Assembly: GCF_004353845.1 (NCBI RefSeq)
Contig: NZ_CP037864.1
Span: forward strand, 4,960,001 to 5,024,000
Length of the DNA: 64,000 nucleotides
From: Citrobacter arsenatis
Lineage (GTDB): Bacteria; Pseudomonadota; Gammaproteobacteria; Enterobacterales; Enterobacteriaceae
Direction of reading: 5' to 3'
This document shows positions 7,190-15,997 of the stretch, in pieces. Both the position numbers and the translations under genes were made by a program. Position 1 is the stretch's first letter, and each line of letters opens with the position of its first letter. The notes below the pieces were generated by a model that was not told the DNA's origin, searched no databases, and saw only the letters and a list, made by a program, of their open reading frames with translations.

Positions 7190-9232
7190 TCAGCCTTTAA
7201 TCCCGTAATGCTCCAGCATCGCATCCAGCTGTGGCTCGCGACCACGGAAGCGTTTGAACAGCGCCATCGGCTCTTCAGAACCGCCACGGGTGAGGATGTT
7301 ATCGAGGAACGACTGTCCGGTTTGACGGTTGAAAATGCCTTCATCTTCAAAGCGAGAGAAGGCATCCGCCGCCAGCACGTCGGCCCACAGGTAGCTGTAA
7401 TAACCCGCCGCGTAGCCACCTGCAAAAATGTGGCTGAAGGCATGCGGGAAGCGGCCCCAGGTTGGACCCGGCACCACGGCGACCTGTTTCTTAATTTCCG
7501 CCAGCGTGTCGAGGATTTTCGCCCCCTGCTGCGGGTTAAACTCCGCGTGTAGACGGAAATCAAACAGGCCGAACTCCAGTTGACGCAGTATAAACAGCGC
7601 CGCCTGATAGTTTTTCGCCGCCAGCATTTTATCCAGCAGTTCCTTCGGCAGCGGCTCACCTGTCTCAAAGTGACCGGAGATAAACGCCAGAGCTTCCGGC
7701 TCCCAGCACCAGTTTTCCATAAACTGGCTCGGTAGTTCGACCGCATCCCACGGCACACCGTTAATACCGGAGACACCGGCGGTTTCAATACGGGTCAGCA
7801 TATGGTGCAGACCGTGGCCGAACTCGTGGAATAAAGTGATCACTTCATCGTGGGTAAACAGCGCGGGTTTGCCGTTCACCGGACGGTTAAAGTTACAGGT
7901 CAGGTAGGCGACCGGCTTTTGCAGCGTGCCATCGGCTTTACGCATCTGCCCGACACAGTCGTCCATCCACGCCCCGCCGCGTTTGTGTTCGCGGGCGTAC
8001 AGGTCGAGGTAGAAGCTGCCGCGCAGTTCGTTGTTTTCGTCATACAGCTCGAAGAAGCGAACTTCCGGGTGCCAGACGTCAACATCGTTGCGCTCTTTGG
8101 CGGTGATGCCATAAATACGTTTCACCACTTCAAACAGACCGTTAACGGCTTTGTTTTCCGGGAAGTATGGGCGCAACTGCTCGTCGCTGATGCTGTAGAG
8201 GTGCTGTTTTTGTTTCTCGCTGTAGTAAGCGATATCCCACGGCTGCAGCTCATCAACGCCAAATTCCGCTTTCGCGAAGGCACGCAGCTGGGCCAGCTCT
8301 TTCTCACCCTGAGGACGGGCACGTTTCGCCAGATCCGTCAGGAAGTCGAGCACCTGCTGCGGGTTCTCTGCCATTTTGGTGGCCAGAGATTTAAAGGCGT
8401 AGCTGTCAAAGCCCAGCAGTTGTGCCAACTCGTGACGCAGTGCGAGGATCTCTTCCATTATCGGGCTGTTGTCCCATTTGCCCGCATTCGGTCCCTGGTC
8501 AGACGCGCGAGTGGAATAAGCGCGATACATCTCCTCACGCAGTCCCTGGTTGTCGCAGTAGGTCATGACCGGCAAGTAGCTTGGGATATCCAGCGTTAAC
8601 AGATAGCCTTCCTGCTCTTTAGCTTCAGCCTGGGCTTTTGCGGCGGCCAGCGCACTTTCCGGCATGCCGGAGAGTTCCGCTTCGTCAGTCACCAGTTTCG
8701 TCCAGCCCATGGTGGCATCGAGGACGTTATTACTGTACTGGTTACCCAACTCAGACAGGCGAGTGGCGATTTCACCATAGCGCTGCTGTTTTTCCTTCGG
8801 CAGACCAATACCAGAAAGTTCAAAATCGCGCAGCGCATTATCGACCGCTTTTTTCTGCGCGGTATTCAGGGTGGCGTAATGATCGCCATCGCGCAGGTCG
8901 CGGTACGCTTTATACAGACCTTCATGTTGCCCAACCCAGGTGCTGTATTCAGACAGCAGCGGCAGCGTTTGTTCGTAGGCTTCGCGCAGCTCCGGACTGT
9001 TTTTCACCGAATTCAGGTGGCTAACCGGAGAGAAAATACGCCCCAGAACATCGTCAACTTCCGCCAACGGCTGGCAGAGATTTTCCCAGGTGTACGGCGC
9101 GCCCTGCGCAACCACTCGCTCAACGTTTTCGCGGCAATCGTTCAGCGCCTTAGTAACGGCAGGCACAACGTGCTCGGGCTGAATTTTAGAAAACGGCGGC
9201 AGTTCGAAGGGAGTCAGCAATGGATTGGTCAT
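7190..9232 (-). CDS. prlC: Oligopeptidase A
   Basis: The 680-residue protein matches the M3 metallopeptidase PrlC (OpdA) in length and carries the zinc motif H-E-F-G-H near residue 470. This cytoplasmic enzyme degrades short peptides, including cleaved signal peptides. It is the first gene of the prlC-rsmJ operon and has a well-formed heat-shock promoter upstream. Confidence 0.97.
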   Translation of the reverse strand: MTNPLLTPFELPPFSKIQPEHVVPAVTKALNDCRENVERVVAQGAPYTWENLCQPLAEVDDVLGRIFSPVSHLNSVKNSPELREAYEQTLPLLSEYSTWVGQHEGLYKAYRDLRDGDHYATLNTAQKKAVDNALRDFELSGIGLPKEKQQRYGEIATRLSELGNQYSNNVLDATMGWTKLVTDEAELSGMPESALAAAKAQAEAKEQEGYLLTLDIPSYLPVMTYCDNQGLREEMYRAYSTRASDQGPNAGKWDNSPIMEEILALRHELAQLLGFDSYAFKSLATKMAENPQQVLDFLTDLAKRARPQGEKELAQLRAFAKAEFGVDELQPWDIAYYSEKQKQHLYSISDEQLRPYFPENKAVNGLFEVVKRIYGITAKERNDVDVWHPEVRFFELYDENNELRGSFYLDLYAREHKRGGAWMDDCVGQMRKADGTLQKPVAYLTCNFNRPVNGKPALFTHDEVITLFHEFGHGLHHMLTRIETAGVSGINGVPWDAVELPSQFMENWCWEPEALAFISGHFETGEPLPKELLDKMLAAKNYQAALFILRQLEFGLFDFRLHAEFNPQQGAKILDTLAEIKKQVAVVPGPTWGRFPHAFSHIFAGGYAAGYYSYLWADVLAADAFSRFEDEGIFNRQTGQSFLDNILTRGGSEEPMALFKRFRGREPQLDAMLEHYGIKG

Positions 9233-9296
9233 TAGCGCGGTCCTGTTGAAAAGAGTGAATGAAGCGCGTATCCGGCGCTGTGCATATTAATTTGTA

Positions 9297-9324
9297 CAAT
9301 GGGGTTAAGTGTAGAGGATTTCAA
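9297..9324 (-). promoter_or_regulatory. Sigma-32 heat-shock promoter of prlC
   Basis: On the minus strand TTGAAA (9319-9324) is followed after 14 bp by CCCCATTG (9297-9304), matching the sigma-32 pattern. The -10 element lies about 65 bp before the prlC start. Heat-shock control of prlC is known in E. coli. Confidence 0.65.
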
Positions 9325-9346
9325 TGCTAACCGTGACGGAAAGACA

Positions 9347-9377
9347 CCCGGTGGCGCTGCGCTTACCGGGCCTACGG
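9347..9377. repeat. REP element
   Basis: One REP palindrome (CCCGGTGGCGCTGCGC TTACCGGGCC) lies between divergent prlC and rlmJ. Confidence 0.75.
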
Positions 9378-9440
9378 GTAATCTGTGCCGATCTGCTGTA
9401 AACTGTGGCAAATCGTCATTTCAGCGGAATTTCATTACCC

Positions 9441-10283
9441 ATGCTCAGTTATCGCCACAGTTATCACGCAGGCAACCATGCCGACGTCCTTAAACACACC
9501 GTTCAGAGCCTGATCATTGAATCGCTCAAAGAGAAAGAAAAGCCGTTTCTCTATCTGGACACCCACGCTGGCGCTGGCCGTTATCAGCTGAGCAGTGAGC
9601 ATGCCGAACGTACCGGTGAATATCTGGAAGGGATCGCCCGTATCTGGCAGCAGGACGATTTACCTGCCGAACTGGAACCCTACATTGGCGTGGTGCAGCA
9701 CTTCAACCGTAGCGGCCAGCTACGCTACTACCCTGGCTCACCGTTAATTGCTCGTCAGCTGCTGCGTGAACAGGACAGCCTGCAATTAACTGAACTGCAC
9801 CCGAGCGACTTTCCCCTGCTGCGCGGCGAATTCCAGAAAGATGAGCGCGCTCGCGTGGCCAAAGCCGATGGCTATCAGCAGCTAAAAGCAAAATTACCGC
9901 CGGTTTCCCGTCGCGGGCTGATCCTTATCGATCCGCCATACGAAATAAAAAGCGACTACCAGGCGGTAGTGACCGGTATTAACGAAGGCTACAAGCGCTT
10001 TGCAACCGGTACCTATGCGCTGTGGTATCCGGTGGTTCTGCGCCAACAAATCAAGCGCATGGTCCACGATCTCGAAGACACCGGCATCCGCAAAATTCTG
10101 CAAATTGAGCTGGCGGTACGCCCGGACAGCGATCAGCGCGGCATGACGGCGTCCGGCATGATTGTGATTAACCCGCCGTGGAAGCTGGAGCAGCAGATGA
10201 ACAACGTTCTGCCGTGGTTGCACAGCAAACTGGTTCCGGCAGGAACCGGTCATACCTCGGTAAGCTGGATCGTGCCGGAGTAA
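9441..10283 (+). CDS. rlmJ: 23S rRNA (adenine2030-N6)-methyltransferase
   Basis: The 280-residue protein starts with MLSYRHSYHAGNHAD as in E. coli RlmJ (280 residues), so the ATG at 9441 is chosen over an upstream in-frame ATG at 9405. It shows the cofactor motif LDTHAGAGRY (about residues 40-49) and the catalytic N6-adenine motif DPPY near residue 164. It modifies A2030 of 23S rRNA. Monocistronic, divergent from prlC. Confidence 0.95.
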   Translation: MLSYRHSYHAGNHADVLKHTVQSLIIESLKEKEKPFLYLDTHAGAGRYQLSSEHAERTGEYLEGIARIWQQDDLPAELEPYIGVVQHFNRSGQLRYYPGSPLIARQLLREQDSLQLTELHPSDFPLLRGEFQKDERARVAKADGYQQLKAKLPPVSRRGLILIDPPYEIKSDYQAVVTGINEGYKRFATGTYALWYPVVLRQQIKRMVHDLEDTGIRKILQIELAVRPDSDQRGMTASGMIVINPPWKLEQQMNNVLPWLHSKLVPAGTGHTSVSWIVPE

Positions 10284-10335
10284 TCGCAGCCATCGGTGGA
10301 ACCTTTTAATATCAGGTATACAATCGCGAATATTT

Positions 10336-10369
10336 TGGCGGATGGCGTAACGCTTCTCCGCCCTACAAT
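10336..10369. repeat. REP-like element
   Basis: GGCGGATGGCGTAACGCTTC TCCGCCC is a degenerate REP palindrome in the short gap before gor. Confidence 0.5.
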
Positions 10370-10387
10370 GAACAGGAAGGAGCGGTC

Positions 10388-11740
10388 ATGACCAAGCACT
10401 ATGATTACATCGCTATTGGCGGCGGCAGCGGCGGTATTGCCTCCATTAACCGTGCAGCAATGTACGGCCAGAAATGCGCACTGATTGAAGCCAAAGAGCT
10501 GGGCGGCACCTGCGTTAACGTTGGCTGCGTACCGAAGAAAGTGATGTGGCATGCCGCACAGGTCCGCGAAGCGATCCACATGTACGGTCCGGATTACGGT
10601 TTCGACACCACCATCAATAAGTTCGACTGGGATAAACTGATCGCCACGCGTACCGCTTACATCGACCGCATTCATACCTCGTACGACAACGTGCTGGGCA
10701 AAAATAATGTCGATGTGATCAAAGGCTTTGCCCGCTTTGTGGATGCCAAAACCATTGAAGTGAATGGTGAAACCATTACAGCCGATCATATTTTGATTGC
10801 TACCGGTGGTCGCCCGAGCCATCCGAGCATTCCGGGTGTGGAATACGGTATCGACTCCGATGGTTTCTTTGAGCTGCCTGCGCTGCCAAAACGCGTAGCC
10901 GTTGTGGGTGCAGGCTACATCGCCGTTGAACTGGCAGGCGTGATTAACGGCCTGGGCGCCCAAACGCATCTGTTCGTGCGTAAACACGCGCCGCTGCGCA
11001 GCTTTGATCCGATGATCGTCGACACGCTGGTTGAGGTCATGAACGCTGAAGGCCCGACGCTGCATACTCACGCGATTCCGAAAGCGGTGGTTAAAAACGC
11101 GGACGGCAGCCTGACCCTGCAACTGGAAGATGGCCGTAGTGAAACGGTAGATTGCCTGATTTGGGCAATTGGTCGTGAACCTGCCACTGACAACTTCAAC
11201 CTGGCAGCAACTGGCGTGAAAACCAATGAAAAAGGCTACATTGTCGTTGATAAATACCAGAATACCAGCGTGCCGGGGATTTATGCCGTTGGCGATAACA
11301 CCGGTGCCGTTGAGCTGACGCCGGTTGCCGTTGCCGCGGGTCGTCGCCTGTCCGAGCGTCTGTTTAACAACAAGCCGGACGAGCATCTGGACTACAGCAA
11401 CATCCCGACCGTAGTCTTCAGCCATCCGCCAATTGGCACCGTGGGCCTGACCGAACAGCAGGCTCGCGAACAGCACGGCGATGATCAGGTGAAAGTGTAT
11501 AAATCATCGTTTACCGCGATGTATACCGCTGTCACCACGCACCGTCAGCCGTGCCGCATGAAGCTGGTTTGCGTCGGTCCGGAAGAAAAGATTGTCGGTA
11601 TTCACGGTATCGGTTTTGGGATGGATGAAATGCTGCAAGGCTTCGCGGTGGCTCTGAAAATGGGCGCAACCAAAAAAGACTTTGATAACACCGTTGCGAT
11701 TCACCCAACGGCGGCAGAAGAGTTCGTTACCATGCGTTAA
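10388..11740 (+). CDS. gor: Glutathione reductase
   Basis: The 450-residue flavoenzyme has the redox-active pair C42 and C47 (GGTCVNVGC), an FAD-binding GGGSGG motif at residues 11-16, an NADPH-binding GAGYIAVE motif near 174, and the catalytic H439-E444 pair in HPTAAEE at the C-terminus. It reduces glutathione disulfide with NADPH in the cytoplasm. An AGGAAGGAG ribosome-binding site precedes the ATG. Confidence 0.98.
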   Translation: MTKHYDYIAIGGGSGGIASINRAAMYGQKCALIEAKELGGTCVNVGCVPKKVMWHAAQVREAIHMYGPDYGFDTTINKFDWDKLIATRTAYIDRIHTSYDNVLGKNNVDVIKGFARFVDAKTIEVNGETITADHILIATGGRPSHPSIPGVEYGIDSDGFFELPALPKRVAVVGAGYIAVELAGVINGLGAQTHLFVRKHAPLRSFDPMIVDTLVEVMNAEGPTLHTHAIPKAVVKNADGSLTLQLEDGRSETVDCLIWAIGREPATDNFNLAATGVKTNEKGYIVVDKYQNTSVPGIYAVGDNTGAVELTPVAVAAGRRLSERLFNNKPDEHLDYSNIPTVVFSHPPIGTVGLTEQQAREQHGDDQVKVYKSSFTAMYTAVTTHRQPCRMKLVCVGPEEKIVGIHGIGFGMDEMLQGFAVALKMGATKKDFDNTVAIHPTAAEEFVTMR

Positions 11741-11836
11741 GCGCACATGTGTAGAAAGATAGCGAACGCGATTTCCTACACGCTCAAACTACGCCCCTCC
11801 GGCAACCTGAGGGGCGTTACATCATCTCAGCCAGCG

Positions 11837-13000
11837 CTATTCAGCCAACGCCCGCATTTCTTTGATCAGGTCAGATTTCCCTTCAAAACCTATGCCCGGC
11901 AGCTCAGGCATGACGATATGCCCCTCTTCTACCTTCACTGAATCCGGGAAACCGCCGTACGGTTGGAACAGATCCGGGTAACTTTCATTGCCGCCCAGAC
12001 CAAGACCCGCCGCAATGTTCAACGACATCTGGTGGCCGCCATGCGGTATGCAGCGTGATGGTGACCAGCCAAACTGCGCCAGTACGTCCAGCGTACGCAG
12101 GTACTCGACCAGACCGTAGGAAAGCGCGCAGTCAAATTGCAGGTAATCGCGATCCGGGCGCATGCCGCCATAGCGCAGCAGGTTGCGCGCATCCTGATGA
12201 GAAAAGAGGTTTTCGCCGGTCGCCATTGGGCCGGGGTAAAATTCTGACAGCGCAGCCTGTAAGGAATAATCCAGCGGATCGCCAGCCTCTTCATACCAGA
12301 ATAACGGGTATTCACGCAGCATTTTGGCGTAGGCAATACTGGTTTCCAGATCAAAGCGACCATTAGCATCGACGGCCAGGCGAGCTTCATCGCCAATTTC
12401 CGCGAGTACCGCGTCAATTCGGCGGCGGTCTTCATCCAGCGTTGCTCCGCCGATTTTCATTTTAACCACGTTGTAGCCGCGGTTCAGGTAACCTCGCATC
12501 TCCTGACGCAGCGCGCTCAGATCTTTACCCGGATAATAGTAACCGCCCGCCGCGTAAACAAAGACACGCGGGTTGGCCTCAACGCCTTTCATCTCAGCCA
12601 GCAGGCGAAACAACGGCTTATTAGCAATTTTGGCAACGGCATCCCAGATAGCCATATCCAGCGTACCGACAGCTACCGAGCGCTCACCATGGCCCCCCGG
12701 CTTCTCGTTACTCATCATAACGTCCCAGATCTTATGCGGATCCAGATTATCCCCTCTGGAATTCAGCAGGCTTTCCGGGTCTGCGTCCAGAATGCGGTTA
12801 CGGAAGCGCTCGCGGATCAATCCCCCCTGACCGTAGCGGCCATTAGAGTTAAATCCGTATCCCACAACGCGGCGTCCATCAACCTCAACGTCAGTCACCA
12901 CAGCCACCAGGCTGGTCGTCATCTTGCTGAAATCGATATAGGCGTTACGAATTGGGGAAGCGATGGGTTTAGTTATTTCTACAACGTCGAGGATACGCAT
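11837..13000 (-). CDS. tarD: D(-)-tartrate dehydratase (enolase superfamily)
   Basis: The 387-residue protein belongs to the mandelate racemase subgroup of the enolase superfamily. Expected catalytic residues are present: K180-M-K182, metal ligands D211, E237 and E263, and H320. These positions lie exactly two residues before those I recall for the characterised Bradyrhizobium tartrate dehydratase TarD (K184, D213, E239, E265, H322), and the flanking sequence is very similar. It would convert D-tartrate to oxaloacetate in the cytoplasm. It is divergent from a LysR regulator. The pair occupies the place where E. coli has the ars genes and acid fitness island. Another sugar-acid dehydratase is possible but less likely. 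Confidence 0.85.
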   Translation of the reverse strand: MRILDVVEITKPIASPIRNAYIDFSKMTTSLVAVVTDVEVDGRRVVGYGFNSNGRYGQGGLIRERFRNRILDADPESLLNSRGDNLDPHKIWDVMMSNEKPGGHGERSVAVGTLDMAIWDAVAKIANKPLFRLLAEMKGVEANPRVFVYAAGGYYYPGKDLSALRQEMRGYLNRGYNVVKMKIGGATLDEDRRRIDAVLAEIGDEARLAVDANGRFDLETSIAYAKMLREYPLFWYEEAGDPLDYSLQAALSEFYPGPMATGENLFSHQDARNLLRYGGMRPDRDYLQFDCALSYGLVEYLRTLDVLAQFGWSPSRCIPHGGHQMSLNIAAGLGLGGNESYPDLFQPYGGFPDSVKVEEGHIVMPELPGIGFEGKSDLIKEMRALAE

Positions 13001-13065
13001 GTTTTCTCCGGCGGGTTCTTAATCAGTTGTGCTCGTACTTACACGCCTGTGAAAAGTGATAACTC

Positions 13066-13086
13066 ATGCCGGTTTATTATTGGCAT
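13066..13086. promoter_or_regulatory. LysR-type binding site between tarD and its regulator
   Basis: ATGCC (13066-13070) and GGCAT (13082-13086) form an inverted repeat with an 11-bp interval, the usual geometry of a LysR box. It lies between the two divergent genes. Confidence 0.5.
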
Positions 13087-13183
13087 AATGCACTCAGGCA
13101 GTATTCGGGGACGCTATCGTCCTGTCTTTTTTCATCTTAAGCAGAGCTCATCTGTTGATCTAATGCCAAAGAGGCTGGCTGTA

Positions 13184-14110
13184 ATGCAAAATCGGCATCA
13201 CCTGGAACTGACCTGGCTTGAAGACTGCGTTGCGCTGGCGCAATCACTCAATTTCTCCCGCGCAGCCGCTTCCCGATATGTGACGCAGCCCGCATTCAGC
13301 CGACGCATCGTCTCACTGGAAGAGTGGCTTGGAACGCCGATTTTTGAGCGTAACCGCCGTGGCGTCAGCCTGACTCGTGCAGGGGAAGTGTTCGTCGCTC
13401 AAGTACCGGAACTGATCCGGGCGCTGTACACCCTGAGAAATGAAACCATCGAAGCGGCGGGAAACACCCGACCGGATGTTATTTTCTCCGCAACGCACTC
13501 TCTGTCGTTCTCATTTTTTCCGGCGCTGATGCGTAATAACGAAAAAATCGCCCGCTTCGGCTCATTTCGCCTGCTATCCGACACGCTTAGCGCCTGTGAA
13601 CGGATGATTGAAAAAGGGGATGCCCAGTTTCTGCTGTGTTATTACCACCCTCACATGCACATCAACCTTGATCAGACGAAATATCTCAGCGTACGCCTTG
13701 GACGAGAAACATTATTGCCTTACTCAAAATGCGATCCGGCCTCTCACCAACCGCTTTGGCAGGCAACGGGGGGCAAAAAATTTCCGTTTCTCTCCTTTTC
13801 AGCAGAATCCGGTCTGGGAAGGATCCTCTCGAACACATCACCGGTAAATCATGCCCGGCGCGGTATGGACATCGCTTTCACCGCCGATCTGGCTGCCACG
13901 CTGCTGGCGATGGTCAAAGCCGGGGACGGCATTGCCTGGCTGCCAGAGAGTCTGGCGGATCCAGACGTACAGGCCGGGACGATCGCCGCGGCGGCACCAC
14001 AACAGAGCGGATTATGGGTACCCATTGATATCAGACTGTTTCGGCCCGCAGGCAGAATGTCCAGAGCGGTAGAAGAATTGTGGGAAATTTTCGTGAGTGA
14101 GCAGATATAA
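13184..14110 (+). CDS. LysR-family transcriptional regulator, probable tarD regulator
   Basis: The frame is open far upstream, but the ATG at 13184 (with AGAGG 9 bases before it) gives the normal 308-residue LysR protein. The helix-turn-helix covers about residues 10-35 (ALAQSLNFSRAAASRYVTQP AFSRRI), followed by the effector-binding domain. The position divergent from tarD, with a LysR-type box between them, makes it the likely tartrate-responsive regulator. The N-terminal ASRYVTQPAFSRRI sequence is a variant of the usual LysR recognition helix ("VSQPALSRQI"). Confidence 0.85.
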   Translation: MQNRHHLELTWLEDCVALAQSLNFSRAAASRYVTQPAFSRRIVSLEEWLGTPIFERNRRGVSLTRAGEVFVAQVPELIRALYTLRNETIEAAGNTRPDVIFSATHSLSFSFFPALMRNNEKIARFGSFRLLSDTLSACERMIEKGDAQFLLCYYHPHMHINLDQTKYLSVRLGRETLLPYSKCDPASHQPLWQATGGKKFPFLSFSAESGLGRILSNTSPVNHARRGMDIAFTADLAATLLAMVKAGDGIAWLPESLADPDVQAGTIAAAAPQQSGLWVPIDIRLFRPAGRMSRAVEELWEIFVSEQI

Positions 14111-14175
14111 ATACCCACCAGGTGAAAGAAAATTATCCAGCCTGCAAAACGCGCCAGGCTGGATAACGCCAGGGA

Positions 14176-15570
14176 TTATTTACCCTGCATATACGGCGTA
14201 TATACGCCGTTCAGACTCTCAAGAAATGCCACGATATCGTCGATATCTTCCTGCGGCAGTTCTTTGCCTACCTGATAACGCAGCATCAGTTTTACCGCAC
14301 CGTCGAGCGTAGGCACATCACCGCGATGGAAATAAGGCGCGGTCAATGCAACGTTACGCAAACCAGGGACTTTCTGACGCAGTTTGTCACGTAATTCATT
14401 GGTGACGTTCATGCGGCCAATATCTGCGGCAGTGACCTCACCGAAATTAAAGTCCTTTTTCAAACCCAGTGGCTCAAATGAGCGCCCGCCTAAAATAATA
14501 CCGCCATGACAGGTCGCGCACTTATTATCTTTAAACAACTGATAGCCATGCTTTTGCTGGGCAGTTAACGCCGCTTCATCACCGCGTAGCCATTTATCAA
14601 ACGGCGAATTTGGCGTAATCAGCGTTTTTTCAAACTCAGCAATCGCATCGGTAATATTGTCTCCGCTGAATCCCTGCGGATAAACGGCGATAAACTCTTG
14701 CTTCAAGGTCGGGTCTTTATCCAGTTTCTGGATAATTTCATCCCAGGATTTAGACGCCATTTCGATGGGGTTCAACGGTGGGCCGCCTGCCTGAGCCTGC
14801 AGCGTTGGCGCGCGGCCATCCCAGAATTGTTCCACGTTAAAGACCGAGTTAAATACCGTCGGCGCATTGATTGGGCCAACCGCGCCGCCTACGCCGATTG
14901 ACGTTTTCCGACCATCTACGCCGCCCGCATTCAGGGCGTGGCAGTGCGCGCAAGAGATCGTGCTGTCGCCAGAAATGCGCGGGTCATGATAAAGCGTAAA
15001 GCCCAGCGCCACTTTGCGGGCATCGGTCGGGATGCTTTCCGGTATCGGCTGTACAGGTTCATTACGATGCTGCGCGGCGGTATCGTTACTGGCGTAGTAC
15101 TGCTCACGCTGTTTCGCAATCCAACCCAGGATCTCAGCTCGCTCCGAATCGCTTACCTTGCCAGCCCAGTGCAGCGCGGTATAACGCGTCGGTGGCATGG
15201 TGTCGTACTGCATCACCCACTCAATTTTATTCAGGTCGCTTTGCGAAACGGGTTTATCCGCAACCAGCGCCGCACGAACGGCCTCAAGATTGAATGATTT
15301 GTATCCCAGCTGAATATCGTAATTCATCAACTGCTTAGCGACAGGAAAAGAAGAATAGAAAGGTAATTCAGCCGAAGGCGTGTGACAATAGTCGCATCCT
15401 TTTTCGCGTAAGAACCCTAATACTTTATTATTTTCTTCCAGCGTAGAGGCCTGAACATCAGCCTGTTTGCTACGTTGATTATCGTGATACCACACATAAC
15501 CGGATAATCCAAAATAACAAATCGCGATGCCAGCTATAGCTATCGCGGTAAGACGGGTAATGATTTTCAT
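14176..15570 (-). CDS. ccp: Triheme cytochrome c peroxidase
   Basis: The 464-residue protein has three C-x-x-C-H heme motifs: CDYCH (about residue 59), CAHCH and CATCH. E. coli Ccp (YhjA) has the same three, one more than classical diheme bacterial peroxidases. An N-terminal hydrophobic segment (about 6-26) anchors it in the inner membrane facing the periplasm, where it reduces hydrogen peroxide with electrons from the quinol pool. The ATG at 15570 with GAGG upstream is preferred to a GTG at 15585, by comparison with E. coli. An FNR box lies upstream. Confidence 0.95.
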   Translation of the reverse strand: MKIITRLTAIAIAGIAICYFGLSGYVWYHDNQRSKQADVQASTLEENNKVLGFLREKGCDYCHTPSAELPFYSSFPVAKQLMNYDIQLGYKSFNLEAVRAALVADKPVSQSDLNKIEWVMQYDTMPPTRYTALHWAGKVSDSERAEILGWIAKQREQYYASNDTAAQHRNEPVQPIPESIPTDARKVALGFTLYHDPRISGDSTISCAHCHALNAGGVDGRKTSIGVGGAVGPINAPTVFNSVFNVEQFWDGRAPTLQAQAGGPPLNPIEMASKSWDEIIQKLDKDPTLKQEFIAVYPQGFSGDNITDAIAEFEKTLITPNSPFDKWLRGDEAALTAQQKHGYQLFKDNKCATCHGGIILGGRSFEPLGLKKDFNFGEVTAADIGRMNVTNELRDKLRQKVPGLRNVALTAPYFHRGDVPTLDGAVKLMLRYQVGKELPQEDIDDIVAFLESLNGVYTPYMQGK

Positions 15571-15997
15571 TATTTTTACCCTCACCGTTGTGAGTTATTG
15601 TGACCCAGAAAATTTGAATAATTAATGCACAGTCTTTGTCAGACCTGACCATCATAGGAAATGAGGGGATTACTATTTTGATAAGTATCAATCAATTACA
15701 TGGGGGAGAACTATCGATAGAATAGCCTGTGCCTATTATAGAGATAAGGCGTTACCTGAACCCATTCACACCTCGTTGCAATCGAATGTTCTGAAAATGG
15801 AATATTTTCAGATCGCACAGAATTATGAATTATTCATTATTTTCATTGGGATAGTCTTATTTTCGAAATACTGCCCAGCACTAAAACGTGATCAACCGCA
15901 CGCTTTACTCACCAGACACCGAAGCGAATGTCTACGCTTAACTGACGAGCGGGCAATAGCCTTAATCTTTTAACGTCCATCGGAGGTCTTTCTCATT
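15571..15997. other. ccp-treF divergent intergenic region
   Basis: This AT-rich 427-bp region holds the ccp control region (FNR box at 15678-15691) and the treF promoter. A 65-codon frame at 15776-15973 has no recognisable product and no good ribosome-binding site and is not annotated as a gene. Confidence 0.6.
15678..15691. promoter_or_regulatory. FNR-binding site upstream of ccp
   Basis: TTGAT-AAGT-ATCAA is a perfect FNR consensus, centred about 115 bp before the ccp start codon. Activation of E. coli yhjA by FNR under anaerobiosis is established, so the same control is expected. Confidence 0.8.

Noticed and set aside
7850..8599. 249-codon frame opposite prlC
   Set aside because: Antisense shadow frame without known features.
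10250..11476. 408-codon frame opposite gor
   Set aside because: It is fully antisense to a well-conserved gene, and its composition (His, Gln, Asn, Arg rich) is typical of shadow frames.
12689..13183. N-terminal extension of the LysR regulator
   Set aside because: The upstream frame overlaps tarD and its promoter; LysR homology and a ribosome-binding site start at 13184.
15776..15973. 65-codon frame between ccp and treF
   Set aside because: No ribosome-binding site, AT-rich, no recognisable similarity; lies in a promoter region.
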